12,784 nucleotides of DNA from Burkholderiales bacterium (GTDB lineage Bacteria; Pseudomonadota; Gammaproteobacteria; Burkholderiales; Usitatibacteraceae). The stretch lies in NCBI GenBank assembly GCA_017880705.1, contig JADGRS010000044.1, positions 1-12,784 on the forward strand, written 5' to 3'. Both the position numbers and the translations under genes were made by a program. This document shows, in pieces, positions 1 through 7,591 of the stretch (position 1 is the stretch's first letter; every line of letters starts with the position of its first letter). The notes beneath the pieces are model-generated. The model was not told where the DNA came from and searched no databases. It saw only the letters and a program-made list of their open reading frames with translations.

Positions 1-171
1 GAGCCGGCGCTGTGGATTCCCGGGATCGAGGCGTTCGCCGCGCAATGGCAGCGCCCGGGCGACGCGCTCGCTATAATGCAGGCCGGAGCGTTCGAAAAAT
101 CAAAGGCGGCGGGCTTGCCCATGCAGGTTCTGCACGAAGATCCCCGCCGCGTCCTCGTCCGCAAGCCCTGA
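1..171 (+). CDS. C-terminal end of an ArnT-like GT39 glycosyltransferase (5' partial)
   Basis: An open frame enters from the left edge and runs 56 codons to TGA at 169-171. It reads EPALWIPGIEAFAAQW, then GDALAIMQAGAFEKSKAAG, and ends in DPRRVLVRKP. This resembles the soluble C-terminal tail of ArnT/GT39 membrane transferases, where a short alpha/beta stretch (IEAF..QW, ALAIM, DPRRVLV) follows the last transmembrane helix. ArnT moves 4-amino-4-deoxy-L-arabinose from undecaprenyl phosphate to lipid A at the periplasmic face of the inner membrane. The position just before arnB, arnC and the arnA halves supports the call, since ArnT is the last enzyme of that route. No catalytic part is visible, so the family assignment rests on tail similarity and context. 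Another GT39-type or lipid-linked sugar transferase is possible. Confidence 0.6.
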   Translation, partial: EPALWIPGIEAFAAQWQRPGDALAIMQAGAFEKSKAAGLPMQVLHEDPRRVLVRKP

Positions 172-203
172 TCCCCCACCCTGCCGCTGCGCCGCCGAGA
201 ACC

Positions 204-1334
204 ATGGATTTCCTGCCCTTCGCGCGCCCGACCATCGACGAGGCGATGATCGCGGCCGTAGCCGACACGCTGCGCACGCGATGGATCGTGACGGGCCCCC
301 GCGTCGCGGCCTTCGAGAAGGAGCTGTCGAAGCGCTTCTCCGACCGTCCCGTGCGCACCCTCACCTCGGCGACGGCGGCGATGCAGGTCGCGCTCGAGCT
401 GATGGGGATCGGCCCCGGCGACGAAGTCATCATTCCGGCGCAGAGCTTCTTCGTGACCGGCAACGTGGTCGAGCGCGCCGGCGCCACCGCGGTCTTCGTC
501 GACGTGACCCTCGCGTCGCGCAACATCGACTTCGCCCAGGCCGCGGCGGCGGTGACCGCGAAAACGCGGCTTCTCTTCCCCACCCATTACAACGCGCCCC
601 TCGATCCGGACGTGCTCGACGCCTTCGCCAAGCGGCACAAGGTGCGCATCCTCGAGGACGCGGCGCTCGCCATCGGCTCGCGCACCTCGCGCGGCCCCGT
701 CGGCGTGACCGGCGACCTGGTCTCCTTCAGCTTCCATCCCAACAAGAACATGACCACCATCGAGGGCGGCGCGCTGGTGCTGAACGACGAGCGCGAGGCG
801 GCCATCGTGGACGAGCTTCGCTTCCACGGCATCAAGCGACTGCCCGACGGCACGCGCGACGTCGAGCGCGCCGGCGCCAAGTACAACTTCTCCGACGTGT
901 CGGCGCGCCTCGGCCTCGAGCAGCTGACGCATCTCGACACGTGGTGCCGCGCGCGCGAGCGCCTTGCGCACCGCTACTTCGAATGCCTCGCGGGCGACGA
1001 CCTCCTCGCGCCCGAGCGGCTGCCGCCGCGCGACAACCCCGGGCACAGCTGGAACATGTTCACGGTGCTCCTGCCGCTCGCCGACCTGGGCATGTCGCGC
1101 AAGGCCTTCATGGACGCGATGATGCAGGAGGGCATCGGCACCGGCGTTTCCTACGAAGCGATCCACCTCACGACGCTCTTCCGCAAGAAGGGCTTCCGCG
1201 AAGGGCAGTTCCCGGTCTCCGAGCGCATCGGGCGCGAGACGGTTACGCTTCCGCTCTTTCCCGAGATGCGCGAGACCGACGTGGACCGCGTGTGCGAGAC
1301 GATGAAGCGCGTGCTGCGCCGCAAGGCGTCCTAG
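204..1334 (+). CDS. arnB: DegT/DnrJ/EryC1/StrS-family PLP aminotransferase, ArnB-like (UDP-4-amino-4-deoxy-L-arabinose synthesis)
   Basis: A 376-residue protein, close to ArnB length (about 380). By family it transaminates UDP-4-keto-pentose to UDP-Ara4N in the cytoplasm, using PLP and glutamate. The N-terminus MDFLPFARPTIDEAMIAAV and the segment RWIVTGPRV match sugar aminotransferases, where substrate-binding T..GP is typical. The Schiff-base lysine is K181 in SFHPNKNMTTIEGG. The PLP-nitrogen aspartate is D152 in EDAALAIG; most ArnB proteins have EDAAHA, so the usual His is Leu here. The ATG at 204 was chosen because homology begins there. The frame stays open up to position 12, but that extension is low-complexity and overlaps the upstream gene. 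The ribosome site is weak (GAGA, 197-200). It lies 32 bases after the ArnT-like gene and 4 bases before arnC. A related DegT aminotransferase for another UDP-sugar is the alternative. Confidence 0.85.
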   Translation: MDFLPFARPTIDEAMIAAVADTLRTRWIVTGPRVAAFEKELSKRFSDRPVRTLTSATAAMQVALELMGIGPGDEVIIPAQSFFVTGNVVERAGATAVFVDVTLASRNIDFAQAAAAVTAKTRLLFPTHYNAPLDPDVLDAFAKRHKVRILEDAALAIGSRTSRGPVGVTGDLVSFSFHPNKNMTTIEGGALVLNDEREAAIVDELRFHGIKRLPDGTRDVERAGAKYNFSDVSARLGLEQLTHLDTWCRARERLAHRYFECLAGDDLLAPERLPPRDNPGHSWNMFTVLLPLADLGMSRKAFMDAMMQEGIGTGVSYEAIHLTTLFRKKGFREGQFPVSERIGRETVTLPLFPEMRETDVDRVCETMKRVLRRKAS

Positions 1335-1338
1335 CCCG

Positions 1339-2307
1339 ATGGCCGCCCCCTCGCTCTCGGTCGTCATTCCCGTTTACAACGAGGAGGCCGTGCTGCCCGC
1401 CCTCTTCGCTCGCCTGTATCCCGCGCTCGATGCGCTCGGCTGCAGCTACGAGGTCGTCTTCGTGAACGACGGCAGCCAGGACCGCTCGGCCGCGCTCCTG
1501 CGCGAGCAGTTCCAGAAGCGCCCGGACGTCACGCGCGTGATCCTCTTCAACGGCAACTTCGGCCAGCACATGGCGATCCTCGCCGGTTTCGAGCATGTTC
1601 GCGGCGGCCGCATCGTGACGCTGGACGCGGACCTGCAGAATCCGCCCGAGGAGATCGCGAAGCTCCTCGCCAAGATGGACGAGGGCCACGACTACGTGGG
1701 ATCGATCCGGCGCATGCGCCAGGACGCGGCGTGGCGGCGCTGGGCATCGAAGGCGATGAACCGCATGCGCGAGCGCATCACGCATATCAAGATGACCGAC
1801 CAGGGGTGCATGCTGCGCGCCTACGACCGGCCCATCATCGACGCGATCCGCGCCTCGCGCGAGGTGAGCACCTATATTCCCGCGCTCGCCTATTCCTTCT
1901 CGCAAAATCCCGCGGAGGTCGAAGTCGAGCACGAGGAGCGCCAGGCGGGCGAATCGAAGTACTCGCTCTACAAGCTGATCCGCCTCAACTTCGACATCGT
2001 CACCGGCTTCTCGGTGATGCCGCTGCAGCTCTTCTCGCTCTTCGGGATCTTCATCTCGCTGGTCTCGCTGGGCACCTACGTCGTGGTCATCATCCAGCGC
2101 ATCGTGTCGGGCACCGCGGACGGCCTGTGGGTGATCTGGGACCGGGACATCCTGCAATTCTTCCTCACCGGCATGGTGCTCTTCGGCCTGGGCCTCATCG
2201 GCGAGTACGTGGGGCGCATCTACCAGCAGGTGCGCGAGCGGCCGCGCTTCCTCATCCAGGCGATCCTGGAAAAACCGCCGGCGGACGAGGGGAAGAATGG
2301 TCTCTGA
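1339..2307 (+). CDS. arnC: Undecaprenyl-phosphate 4-deoxy-4-formamido-L-arabinose transferase (GT2 family)
   Basis: A 322-residue protein, the same length as E. coli ArnC. It moves the formylated aminoarabinose from UDP to undecaprenyl phosphate at the inner face of the inner membrane. The GT-A domain covers about residues 5-220: SVVIPVYNEE (7-16), VVFVNDGSQDRS (39-50), the metal-binding LDADLQNPPEE (95-105, DxD at D96/D98), and MTDQGCMLRAYDRP (152-164). Two hydrophobic helices follow at about 226-252 and 271-293, then a short basic cytoplasmic tail with RIYQQVRERPRF. This layout fits ArnC and the related GtrB/DPM-type polyprenyl-phosphate glycosyltransferases. The start lies 4 bases after the arnB stop. 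The stop is 11 bases inside the next gene, so the genes are probably translated as one operon. A GtrB-type transferase is the alternative, but the neighbours favour ArnC. Confidence 0.87.
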   Translation: MAAPSLSVVIPVYNEEAVLPALFARLYPALDALGCSYEVVFVNDGSQDRSAALLREQFQKRPDVTRVILFNGNFGQHMAILAGFEHVRGGRIVTLDADLQNPPEEIAKLLAKMDEGHDYVGSIRRMRQDAAWRRWASKAMNRMRERITHIKMTDQGCMLRAYDRPIIDAIRASREVSTYIPALAYSFSQNPAEVEVEHEERQAGESKYSLYKLIRLNFDIVTGFSVMPLQLFSLFGIFISLVSLGTYVVVIIQRIVSGTADGLWVIWDRDILQFFLTGMVLFGLGLIGEYVGRIYQQVRERPRFLIQAILEKPPADEGKNGL

Positions 2308-3262
2308 CACCAGTTTCTCCAGCGTGGAAGGGCCCTACACGGCGGTGGTCTTCGCCTATCACGACGTGGGCGTGCGCTGCCTGTCGGTGATGCTCGCCCA
2401 TGGCGTGCGCATTCCCCTTGTGGTCACGCACCGCGACGATCCCGAGGAGAACATCTGGTTCGAAAGCGTGGAGAAGCTCGCTCGCGACAACGATCTCGAG
2501 GTGGCGACGCCCGACGACCCGAACGCGCCGCGATTCCTCCAGCGCCTCGCCGACATCTCGCCCGATTTCATCTTCTCGTTCTACTACCGGTTCATGCTCT
2601 CGCCGGCGGTGCTCGCGACGGCGATGCGCGGCGCGTTCAACATGCACGGGTCCCTCCTGCCGAAGTTTCGCGGCCGCGCGCCGGTCAACTGGGCGGTGCT
2701 GCGCGGCGAAACCTCGACCGGTGCGACGCTGCACGAGATGGTCGAGAAGCCCGATGCGGGGCGAATCGTCGATCAGTTCCCGGTGCCGATCCTTCCCGAC
2801 GACCGTGCCATCGACGTCTTTCGCAAGGTGACCGTGGCCGCGGAGCTGCTCCTCGATCGCGCGCTGCCCGGTGTCCTCGACGGCATGGCGCCGCTCATCA
2901 CCCAGGACCTCGCGCAAGGCGGGTACTGCCGGGGGCGCAAGTCCGACGACGGGCGCATCGACTGGGCCAAGGGCGCGAAGCAGATCCACGACCTGGTTCG
3001 CGCCGTGGCGCCGCCCTACCCCGGCGCCTTCACGATGCTCGGCTCGCAGAAGTTGCGCCTCAACGCCACGCGCCTCATGCCGGCAACGGCGCCGGCCGCG
3101 CCGGCGACCCTGCGCTTCGACGGCACGCACCTGGTGGCCCGCTGCGCGGACGGCCGCTCCCTCAGGATCCTCGAGTGCGACCTGGACGGCGTCGCGCTTC
3201 AAGCGGCGACATTCGAGGAGTTCTTCGGCCGCGAGCCGGTTCCGCTTGGAGAAAACCCTTGA
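2297..3262 (+). CDS. UDP-4-amino-4-deoxy-L-arabinose formyltransferase (ArnA N-terminal half as its own gene)
   Basis: A 321-residue protein equal to the first half of E. coli ArnA (about 304 residues). It formylates UDP-Ara4N using N10-formyl-tetrahydrofolate. The formyltransferase core covers about residues 14-210. The catalytic Asn-His-Asp set is present as N115 and H117 in FNMHGSLLPKFRGRAP and D153 in MVEKPDAGRIV. A smaller FMT-type C-terminal domain follows (about 215-315, with IDWAKGAKQIHDLVRAVAPPYP). The ATG at 2297 has a good purine-rich ribosome site (GAGGGGAAG, 2288-2296) and lies inside the end of arnC. The gene ends PLGENP-TGA. The last codons AAC CCT together with the preceding A form an X XXY YYZ heptamer, and the stop overlaps the TTG start of the decarboxylase gene. 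In E. coli both activities sit in one 660-residue protein; here they are separate frames. Confidence 0.88.
   Translation: MVSDTSFSSVEGPYTAVVFAYHDVGVRCLSVMLAHGVRIPLVVTHRDDPEENIWFESVEKLARDNDLEVATPDDPNAPRFLQRLADISPDFIFSFYYRFMLSPAVLATAMRGAFNMHGSLLPKFRGRAPVNWAVLRGETSTGATLHEMVEKPDAGRIVDQFPVPILPDDRAIDVFRKVTVAAELLLDRALPGVLDGMAPLITQDLAQGGYCRGRKSDDGRIDWAKGAKQIHDLVRAVAPPYPGAFTMLGSQKLRLNATRLMPATAPAAPATLRFDGTHLVARCADGRSLRILECDLDGVALQAATFEEFFGREPVPLGENP
3248..3262 (+). promoter_or_regulatory. Junction of the split arnA genes: GGAG ribosome site, slippery heptamer, TTGA stop/start overlap
   Basis: GGAG lies at 3248-3251. The heptamer A AAC CCT lies at 3253-3259, in phase with the formyltransferase codons. 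The stop TGA (3260-3262) overlaps the TTG start (3259-3261) of the next gene. GGAG is 7 bases before the TTG and can serve as its ribosome site. It also lies just upstream of a sequence that allows a -1 slip (AAC to AAA, CCT to CCC), after which the next codon is exactly that TTG. The overlap and the ribosome site are seen directly; use as a frameshift site is inference. Confidence 0.5.
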
Positions 3263-4302
3263 AGAAACTCTGCATCCTCGGCGTCAACGGCTTCATCGGG
3301 CACCATCTTTCCAACCGCATCCTCGCCGAGACGGACTGGGAGGTGTACGGAATGGACATGGGCTCGGAGCGCATCGCCGACCTCATGCGCAACCCGCGCT
3401 TCCATTTCTTCGAAGGCGACATCACGATCAACAAGGAATGGATCGAATACCACATCCGCAAGTGCGACGTGATCCTGCCGCTGGTCGCGATCGCCACGCC
3501 CGCGACCTACGTGCGCGAGCCGCTCAAGGTCTTCGAGCTCGACTTCGAGGCGAACCTGCCGATCGTGAGGAGCTGCGTGAAGTACGGGAAGCGCGTGCTC
3601 TTTCCGTCGACATCCGAGGTCTACGGCATGTGCGAGGACGCGGAATTCGATCCGTACCAGTCGAACCTCGTGCTCGGGCCCATCGACAAGCAGCGCTGGA
3701 TCTACTCGTGCTCGAAGCAGCTCATGGATCGCGTGATCTTCGCTTATGGTTCCATGGGGCAGCTCGACTTCACGCTCTTCCGGCCGTTCAACTGGATCGG
3801 CGCCGGCCTCGATTCCATCCATACCGCGAAGGAAGGAAGCTCTCGCGTCATCACGCAGTTCCTCGGGCACATCGTGCGCGGCGAGGCCATCAAGCTCGTC
3901 GACGGGGGCGCCCAGAAGCGTGCCTTCACCTACATTGACGACGGCATCGCGGCGCTCATGAAGATCATCGAGAACAAGGGCGGGGTCGCGACCGGCAAGA
4001 TCTACAATGTCGGCAACCCGAAGAACAACTACTCGGTGCGCGAGCTCGCGCAGATGATGCTCGACCTCGCGAAGACCTATCCCGAGTATCGCGACAACGC
4101 CGCAAAGGTGAAGCTCGTCGAGGTGACCTCGGGCGACTACTACGGCAAGGGATACCAGGACGTGCAGAACCGGGTTCCGAAGATCGACAACACCATGGGC
4201 GAGCTCGGCTGGTCGCCGCAAGTCGACATGAAGACCGCGCTCGGCCACATCTTCAACGCCTATCGCGGCCAGCTCGAGGACGCTCGCGCGCTTGCCGGCT
4301 AG
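3259..4302 (+). CDS. UDP-glucuronate decarboxylase / UDP-4-keto-pentose synthase (ArnA C-terminal half, U4kpxs type)
   Basis: A 347-residue SDR-family NAD-dependent enzyme that oxidises and decarboxylates UDP-glucuronate to UDP-4-keto-arabinose, the first step of the Ara4N route. The Rossmann motif is [10 protein letters not shown] (8-17). The residues known as catalytic in E. coli ArnA (S433, E434, Y463, K467, R619) are all present as S119, E120, Y149, K153 and R305. The offset is 314 throughout, so the core aligns without gaps between them. Key stretches are [18 protein letters not shown] and [15 protein letters not shown] at 3259 was chosen because the fold begins at KKLCILG and GGAG is 7 bases upstream; no ATG fits. 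It overlaps the formyltransferase stop by 4 bases. A stand-alone enzyme of this kind from Ralstonia solanacearum (U4kpxs) makes UDP-4-keto-pentose and also UDP-xylose, so a dual product is possible here. Confidence 0.9.
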   Translation: MKKLCILGVNGFIGHHLSNRILAETDWEVYGMDMGSERIADLMRNPRFHFFEGDITINKEWIEYHIRKCDVILPLVAIATPATYVREPLKVFELDFEANLPIVRSCVKYGKRVLFPSTSEVYGMCEDAEFDPYQSNLVLGPIDKQRWIYSCSKQLMDRVIFAYGSMGQLDFTLFRPFNWIGAGLDSIHTAKEGSSRVITQFLGHIVRGEAIKLVDGGAQKRAFTYIDDGIAALMKIIENKGGVATGKIYNVGNPKNNYSVRELAQMMLDLAKTYPEYRDNAAKVKLVEVTSGDYYGKGYQDVQNRVPKIDNTMGELGWSPQVDMKTALGHIFNAYRGQLEDARALAG

Positions 4303-4321
4303 ACTAGACGAGATGGAGACG

Positions 4322-4819
<498 letters not shown>

Positions 4820-4856
4820 TGTCGCGTCGACCGGCGCGGCGGCGACGCGAAGTGCC

Positions 4857-6002
4857 GTGATCCTTCCGGGCGCGACGCTGGGGCTCCTCGGCGGCGGGCA
4901 GCTCGGGCGCATGTTCACGGTCGCCGCGCGCACGCTGGGCTATCGCGTGACGGTGCTCGATCCCGATCCCCTTTCTCCCGCGGCCGAATTCGCCACGCGC
5001 CACCTTGCGACCGCGTACACCGATCCCGCGGCAATCGCGGAGCTCGCGTCGAGTTGCGCGGCGGTCACCACGGAGTTCGAGAACGCGCCCGCCGAGGCGC
5101 TCGATGCGATCGCCGCGCGCACCGTGGTTCGCCCCGGCGGCTTCGCGGTCGCGGTGGCGCAGGACCGCCGCCGCGAGAAGGCGTTCTTGGCCGAGCGCGG
5201 CTTCCCGGTGGGAAGCTTCGCGACAATCGATACGCCCGGGGACATCGGGCCCGCGCTCGCGCGCGTGCGCCTTCCGGCGCTGCTCAAGACGGCGCGCTTC
5301 GGCTACGACGGCAAGGGGCAGGCGCGCATCGAGTCCGCGGAAGATCTCGAGCGGACGCTCGCGCAGTGGAAGTCCGTGCCGTGCGTGCTCGAGGAGCTCC
5401 TCGCCCTGGAGCGCGAGGTCTCGGTGATCCTCGCGCGAAGCGACGACGGCGCGATCGCGACATTTCCGGTCGCGGAGAACCTCCATGCGCGCGGAATTCT
5501 CGACCTCTCGATCGCGCCCGCGCGCGTTGCGCCGGCGCTCGCCGAGGAGGCCGCCAGCCTCGCCTCGCGCCTGGCCACCGCGCTCGACTACGTCGGCGTG
5601 ATCGCGGTCGAGATGTTCGTGGTCGGCGGGCGGCTCCTGCTAAACGAGATCGCGCCACGCCCTCACAACAGCGGCCATTACACGATCGACGCGTGCCGCA
5701 CCTCGCAATTCGAGCAGCAGGTGCGCGTGCTCTGCGGGATGCCCCTCGGCGATCCCTCGCAGCACACGCCCGCGGTGATGGTGAACCTCCTCGGCGACAT
5801 CTGGCGCGACGGCGAGCCGCGCTGGGAAGCGGTGCTGCGCCACGCCGGCGCGCACCTGCACCTGTACGGGAAGCGCGATGCGCGTCCCGGGCGCAAGATG
5901 GGCCATGTCACGGTCTGCGAGACGACGCCCGAGCGAACCCTCGAGGTGGCCCTCGACATCCGGCGTGCCCTGGGAATCGGCCCGGCCGGTGAATCCGTCT
6001 AG
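4857..6002 (+). CDS. purK: 5-(carboxyamino)imidazole ribonucleotide synthase, ATP-grasp
   Basis: A 381-residue ATP-grasp ligase that makes N5-CAIR from AIR, ATP and bicarbonate, supplying PurE. The N-terminus ILPGATLGLLGGGQLGRMF is the typical PurK opening. The ATP-grasp body includes LLKTARFGYDGKGQARI, VLEELLALEREVSVI and the magnesium/ATP motif NEIAPRPHNSGHYT starting at N263. GTG at 4857 was chosen because the PurK fold starts directly after it. ATG at 4809 in the same frame would add 16 residues of low-complexity sequence and overlap purE by 11 bases, and cannot be excluded. Ribosome signals are weak at both (GAAG 4 bases before the GTG). A 13-codon reading frame starts at the purE stop (ATG at 4819) and ends at TGA 4858-4860, overlapping the GTG, so the two genes may be coupled by re-initiation. 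Confidence 0.93.
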   Translation: MILPGATLGLLGGGQLGRMFTVAARTLGYRVTVLDPDPLSPAAEFATRHLATAYTDPAAIAELASSCAAVTTEFENAPAEALDAIAARTVVRPGGFAVAVAQDRRREKAFLAERGFPVGSFATIDTPGDIGPALARVRLPALLKTARFGYDGKGQARIESAEDLERTLAQWKSVPCVLEELLALEREVSVILARSDDGAIATFPVAENLHARGILDLSIAPARVAPALAEEAASLASRLATALDYVGVIAVEMFVVGGRLLLNEIAPRPHNSGHYTIDACRTSQFEQQVRVLCGMPLGDPSQHTPAVMVNLLGDIWRDGEPRWEAVLRHAGAHLHLYGKRDARPGRKMGHVTVCETTPERTLEVALDIRRALGIGPAGESV

Positions 6003-6036
6003 CGCCCTGCCGCATCGAAGCGGTATCGTGACCCGC

Positions 6037-6042
6037 AGGAGG
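6037..6042 (+). promoter_or_regulatory. Strong ribosome binding site for the head-GIN gene
   Basis: AGGAGG, a full Shine-Dalgarno core, lies 5 bases before GTG 6048 and decides that start. It is the strongest such site I saw in the window, where most genes have weak ones. It lies in the 45-base gap after purK, in which no clear promoter was seen. Confidence 0.8.
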
Positions 6043-6047
6043 CTTCC

Positions 6048-6761
6048 GTGAACACATTTCGCCGCATCGTCGCCCCGTTCGCCCTGATGAGCGCTCTCCT
6101 CGCGTTCGCCGCCATGGCCGCGGACAAGCGCGAGACCCGGCCGGTCTCGGGGTTCACCGGCATCGCCCTAGCGGCGCCGATCAACGTCGAGCTCGTGCAG
6201 GGAGACACCGAGAGCCTCGTCCTCGAAGGCGAGGAGGCCACGCTCGCCGAGATCGAGACCGTCGTCGAGCAAGGCGTGCTGAAGTTCCGGACGCGATCGA
6301 GCTTCGAATCGCGGCACCTGTCGAAGGCGCGCGCGCGCGTCGGAGCGAAGACCATCGATTCGCTTCGCATCGCCGGCTCGGGCGACATCGATGCCCGGCA
6401 ATTGCGCTCGACGGGGCTGAGAGTCGCCGTCAGCGGCTCGGGCGACGTGCGCATCGGAACGCTCGCGGCGTCGAGCATCGAGGTCACGGTGGCCGGAAGC
6501 GGCGACGTCCTGGTGGGTGGCAAGGTTGACACGGTGTCGACGTCGATCGCCGGCTCGGGCGACGTGAAAGCCGGAAAGCTCGAAACCAACGATGCCAAGG
6601 TGAGCATCGCGGGCTCGGGCGACGTCGCGGTCTGGGCGAAGCAGTCGCTCAGCGTGAAAATCGTGGGATCGGGCGATGTCAGCTACTACGGCGACCCCGC
6701 GATCACGAAGACGATCCTGGGATCGGGATCGCTCCGCCGCGCGGGAGCCTCGCCTTCCTGA
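6048..6761 (+). CDS. Exported head-GIN domain (DUF2807) protein with GSGD repeats
   Basis: A 237-residue protein. Residues 1-24 form a classic signal peptide: RR near the start, a hydrophobic core (VAPFALMSALLAFAAM), and a cleavage site after AMA (about A24/A25). It should be exported to the periplasm or cell surface. The mature part opens with the DUF2807 pattern RPVSGFTGIALAAPINVELVQGD. It then shows GSGD at 110, 130, 150, 169, 189 and 207 and a final GSGS at 225, so the turn recurs about every 18-20 residues, as in a right-handed beta-solenoid. The family is often labelled putative auto-transporter adhesin, but no function is well established, and no autotransporter barrel is present here. 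The start is fixed by AGGAGG at 6037-6042. Its stop overlaps the next start in TGATG, so it is probably translated together with the MtfA-like peptidase. Confidence 0.88.
   Translation: MNTFRRIVAPFALMSALLAFAAMAADKRETRPVSGFTGIALAAPINVELVQGDTESLVLEGEEATLAEIETVVEQGVLKFRTRSSFESRHLSKARARVGAKTIDSLRIAGSGDIDARQLRSTGLRVAVSGSGDVRIGTLAASSIEVTVAGSGDVLVGGKVDTVSTSIAGSGDVKAGKLETNDAKVSIAGSGDVAVWAKQSLSVKIVGSGDVSYYGDPAITKTILGSGSLRRAGASPS
6369..6731 (+). repeat. Seven degenerate (I/V)xGSG(D/S) coding repeats
   Basis: Inside the head-GIN gene, seven copies of a turn motif (IAGSGDI, VSGSGDV, VAGSGDV, IAGSGDV twice, IVGSGDV, ILGSGSL) recur every 15-20 codons. At DNA level the copies share a core close to GGCTCGGGCGACGT with synonymous drift. 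That fits an old solenoid kept by protein-level selection better than a recent tandem duplication. Confidence 0.85.
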
Positions 6762-7591
6762 TGCTCGGCTGGCTTCGATCGCGCGCGCAACGAGCGCCCC
6801 AGGCGATCGACGCCGGACTCTGGAAGCGCGCGACCTCGTCGTGGCTCTTCATGCGCGGGCTCGAGGCCTCGGAGGTCGAGAGCCTGCGCGCGCTATGCGA
6901 GCGGTTCCTGGCGAGCAAGCATTTCTCCGGAACCCACGATCTCGAGATCTCGGACGCGATGCAGGTGGAGATCGCCGCGCAGGCGTGCATCCTGGTGCTC
7001 GAGCTGGGCGAGTCCTGGTACGAGGGATGGTCGGAGATCATCGTGTATCCCTCGCAGTTCGCTCCGCAACGCGAGGTCGAGGACGACGCGGGCGTGGTCC
7101 ACGTCACCCACGATCCGATGGCGGGTGAGGCGTGGCTCGGCGGCCCCGTGATCCTCTCCTACGAGGATGTCGCCATGACGGGCGACGAGGCGCTTCGCGT
7201 GGCGGGCTACAACGTCGTCATCCACGAGTTCGCGCACAAGCTCGACATGCGCAACGGCGATCCCAACGGCTTTCCTCCCTTGCACAAGGCGATGGCCCCC
7301 AGCGAGTGGAAGCGGGCCTTCTCGGAGGCGTACAAGGACTTCGTGTCGCGAGTCGAAGCCGCCGAAGCGTTGCCCGAAGCGAGGATGCAGCGCGCGTTCG
7401 ACGCGCTGCCCATGGATCCGTATGCCGCGGAGAGCGCCGGCGAGTTCTTCGCGGTCGCCTCGGAGGCGTTCTTCGAGACGCCGGAGCTCCTGGCTCCCGC
7501 ATATCCAGCCGTGTACGGGCAGCTGCGCCTCTTCTACCGACAGGATCCCCTCGCGCGGCTCCCGCGCGCAGGCCCCGAAAACACCATTTGA
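6761..7591 (+). CDS. mtfA: MtfA-type zinc-dependent peptidase (DUF980/peptidase M90 family)
   Basis: A 276-residue cytosolic metallopeptidase. In E. coli, MtfA binds the glucose repressor Mlc and has aminopeptidase activity. The zinc motif HEFAH lies at 155-159 within NVVIHEFAHKLDMRNGDPNG, with H155 and H159 as ligands and E156 as catalytic base. The likely third ligand is E228 in SAGEFFAVASEAFFE. Other family signatures are YEGWSEIIVYPSQF (87-100) and WLGGPVILSYEDV (125-137). The length fits E. coli MtfA (about 265). ATG at 6761 overlaps the head-GIN stop by one base (TGATG), pointing to coupled translation; the nearest purine-rich tract (GGGAG, 6743-6747) is rather far. Family membership is clear. 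Regulation of a glucose PTS through Mlc is not implied here, as neither partner is visible. Confidence 0.93.
   Translation: MLGWLRSRAQRAPQAIDAGLWKRATSSWLFMRGLEASEVESLRALCERFLASKHFSGTHDLEISDAMQVEIAAQACILVLELGESWYEGWSEIIVYPSQFAPQREVEDDAGVVHVTHDPMAGEAWLGGPVILSYEDVAMTGDEALRVAGYNVVIHEFAHKLDMRNGDPNGFPPLHKAMAPSEWKRAFSEAYKDFVSRVEAAEALPEARMQRAFDALPMDPYAAESAGEFFAVASEAFFETPELLAPAYPAVYGQLRLFYRQDPLARLPRAGPENTI

Noticed and set aside
12..203. Long N-terminal extension of the arnB frame
   Set aside because: The sequence is Arg/Ala/Pro-rich, overlaps the end of the ArnT-like gene in another frame, and the aminotransferase fold begins at the ATG at 204.
2252..3202. 316-codon minus-strand frame opposite the formyltransferase
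   Set aside because: Antisense shadow with no domain; the plus-strand gene has all catalytic residues.
6369..6731. Repeats in the head-GIN gene as a CRISPR array or satellite
   Set aside because: They are in frame, encode a regular GSGD turn and differ at synonymous sites, so they are protein repeats.
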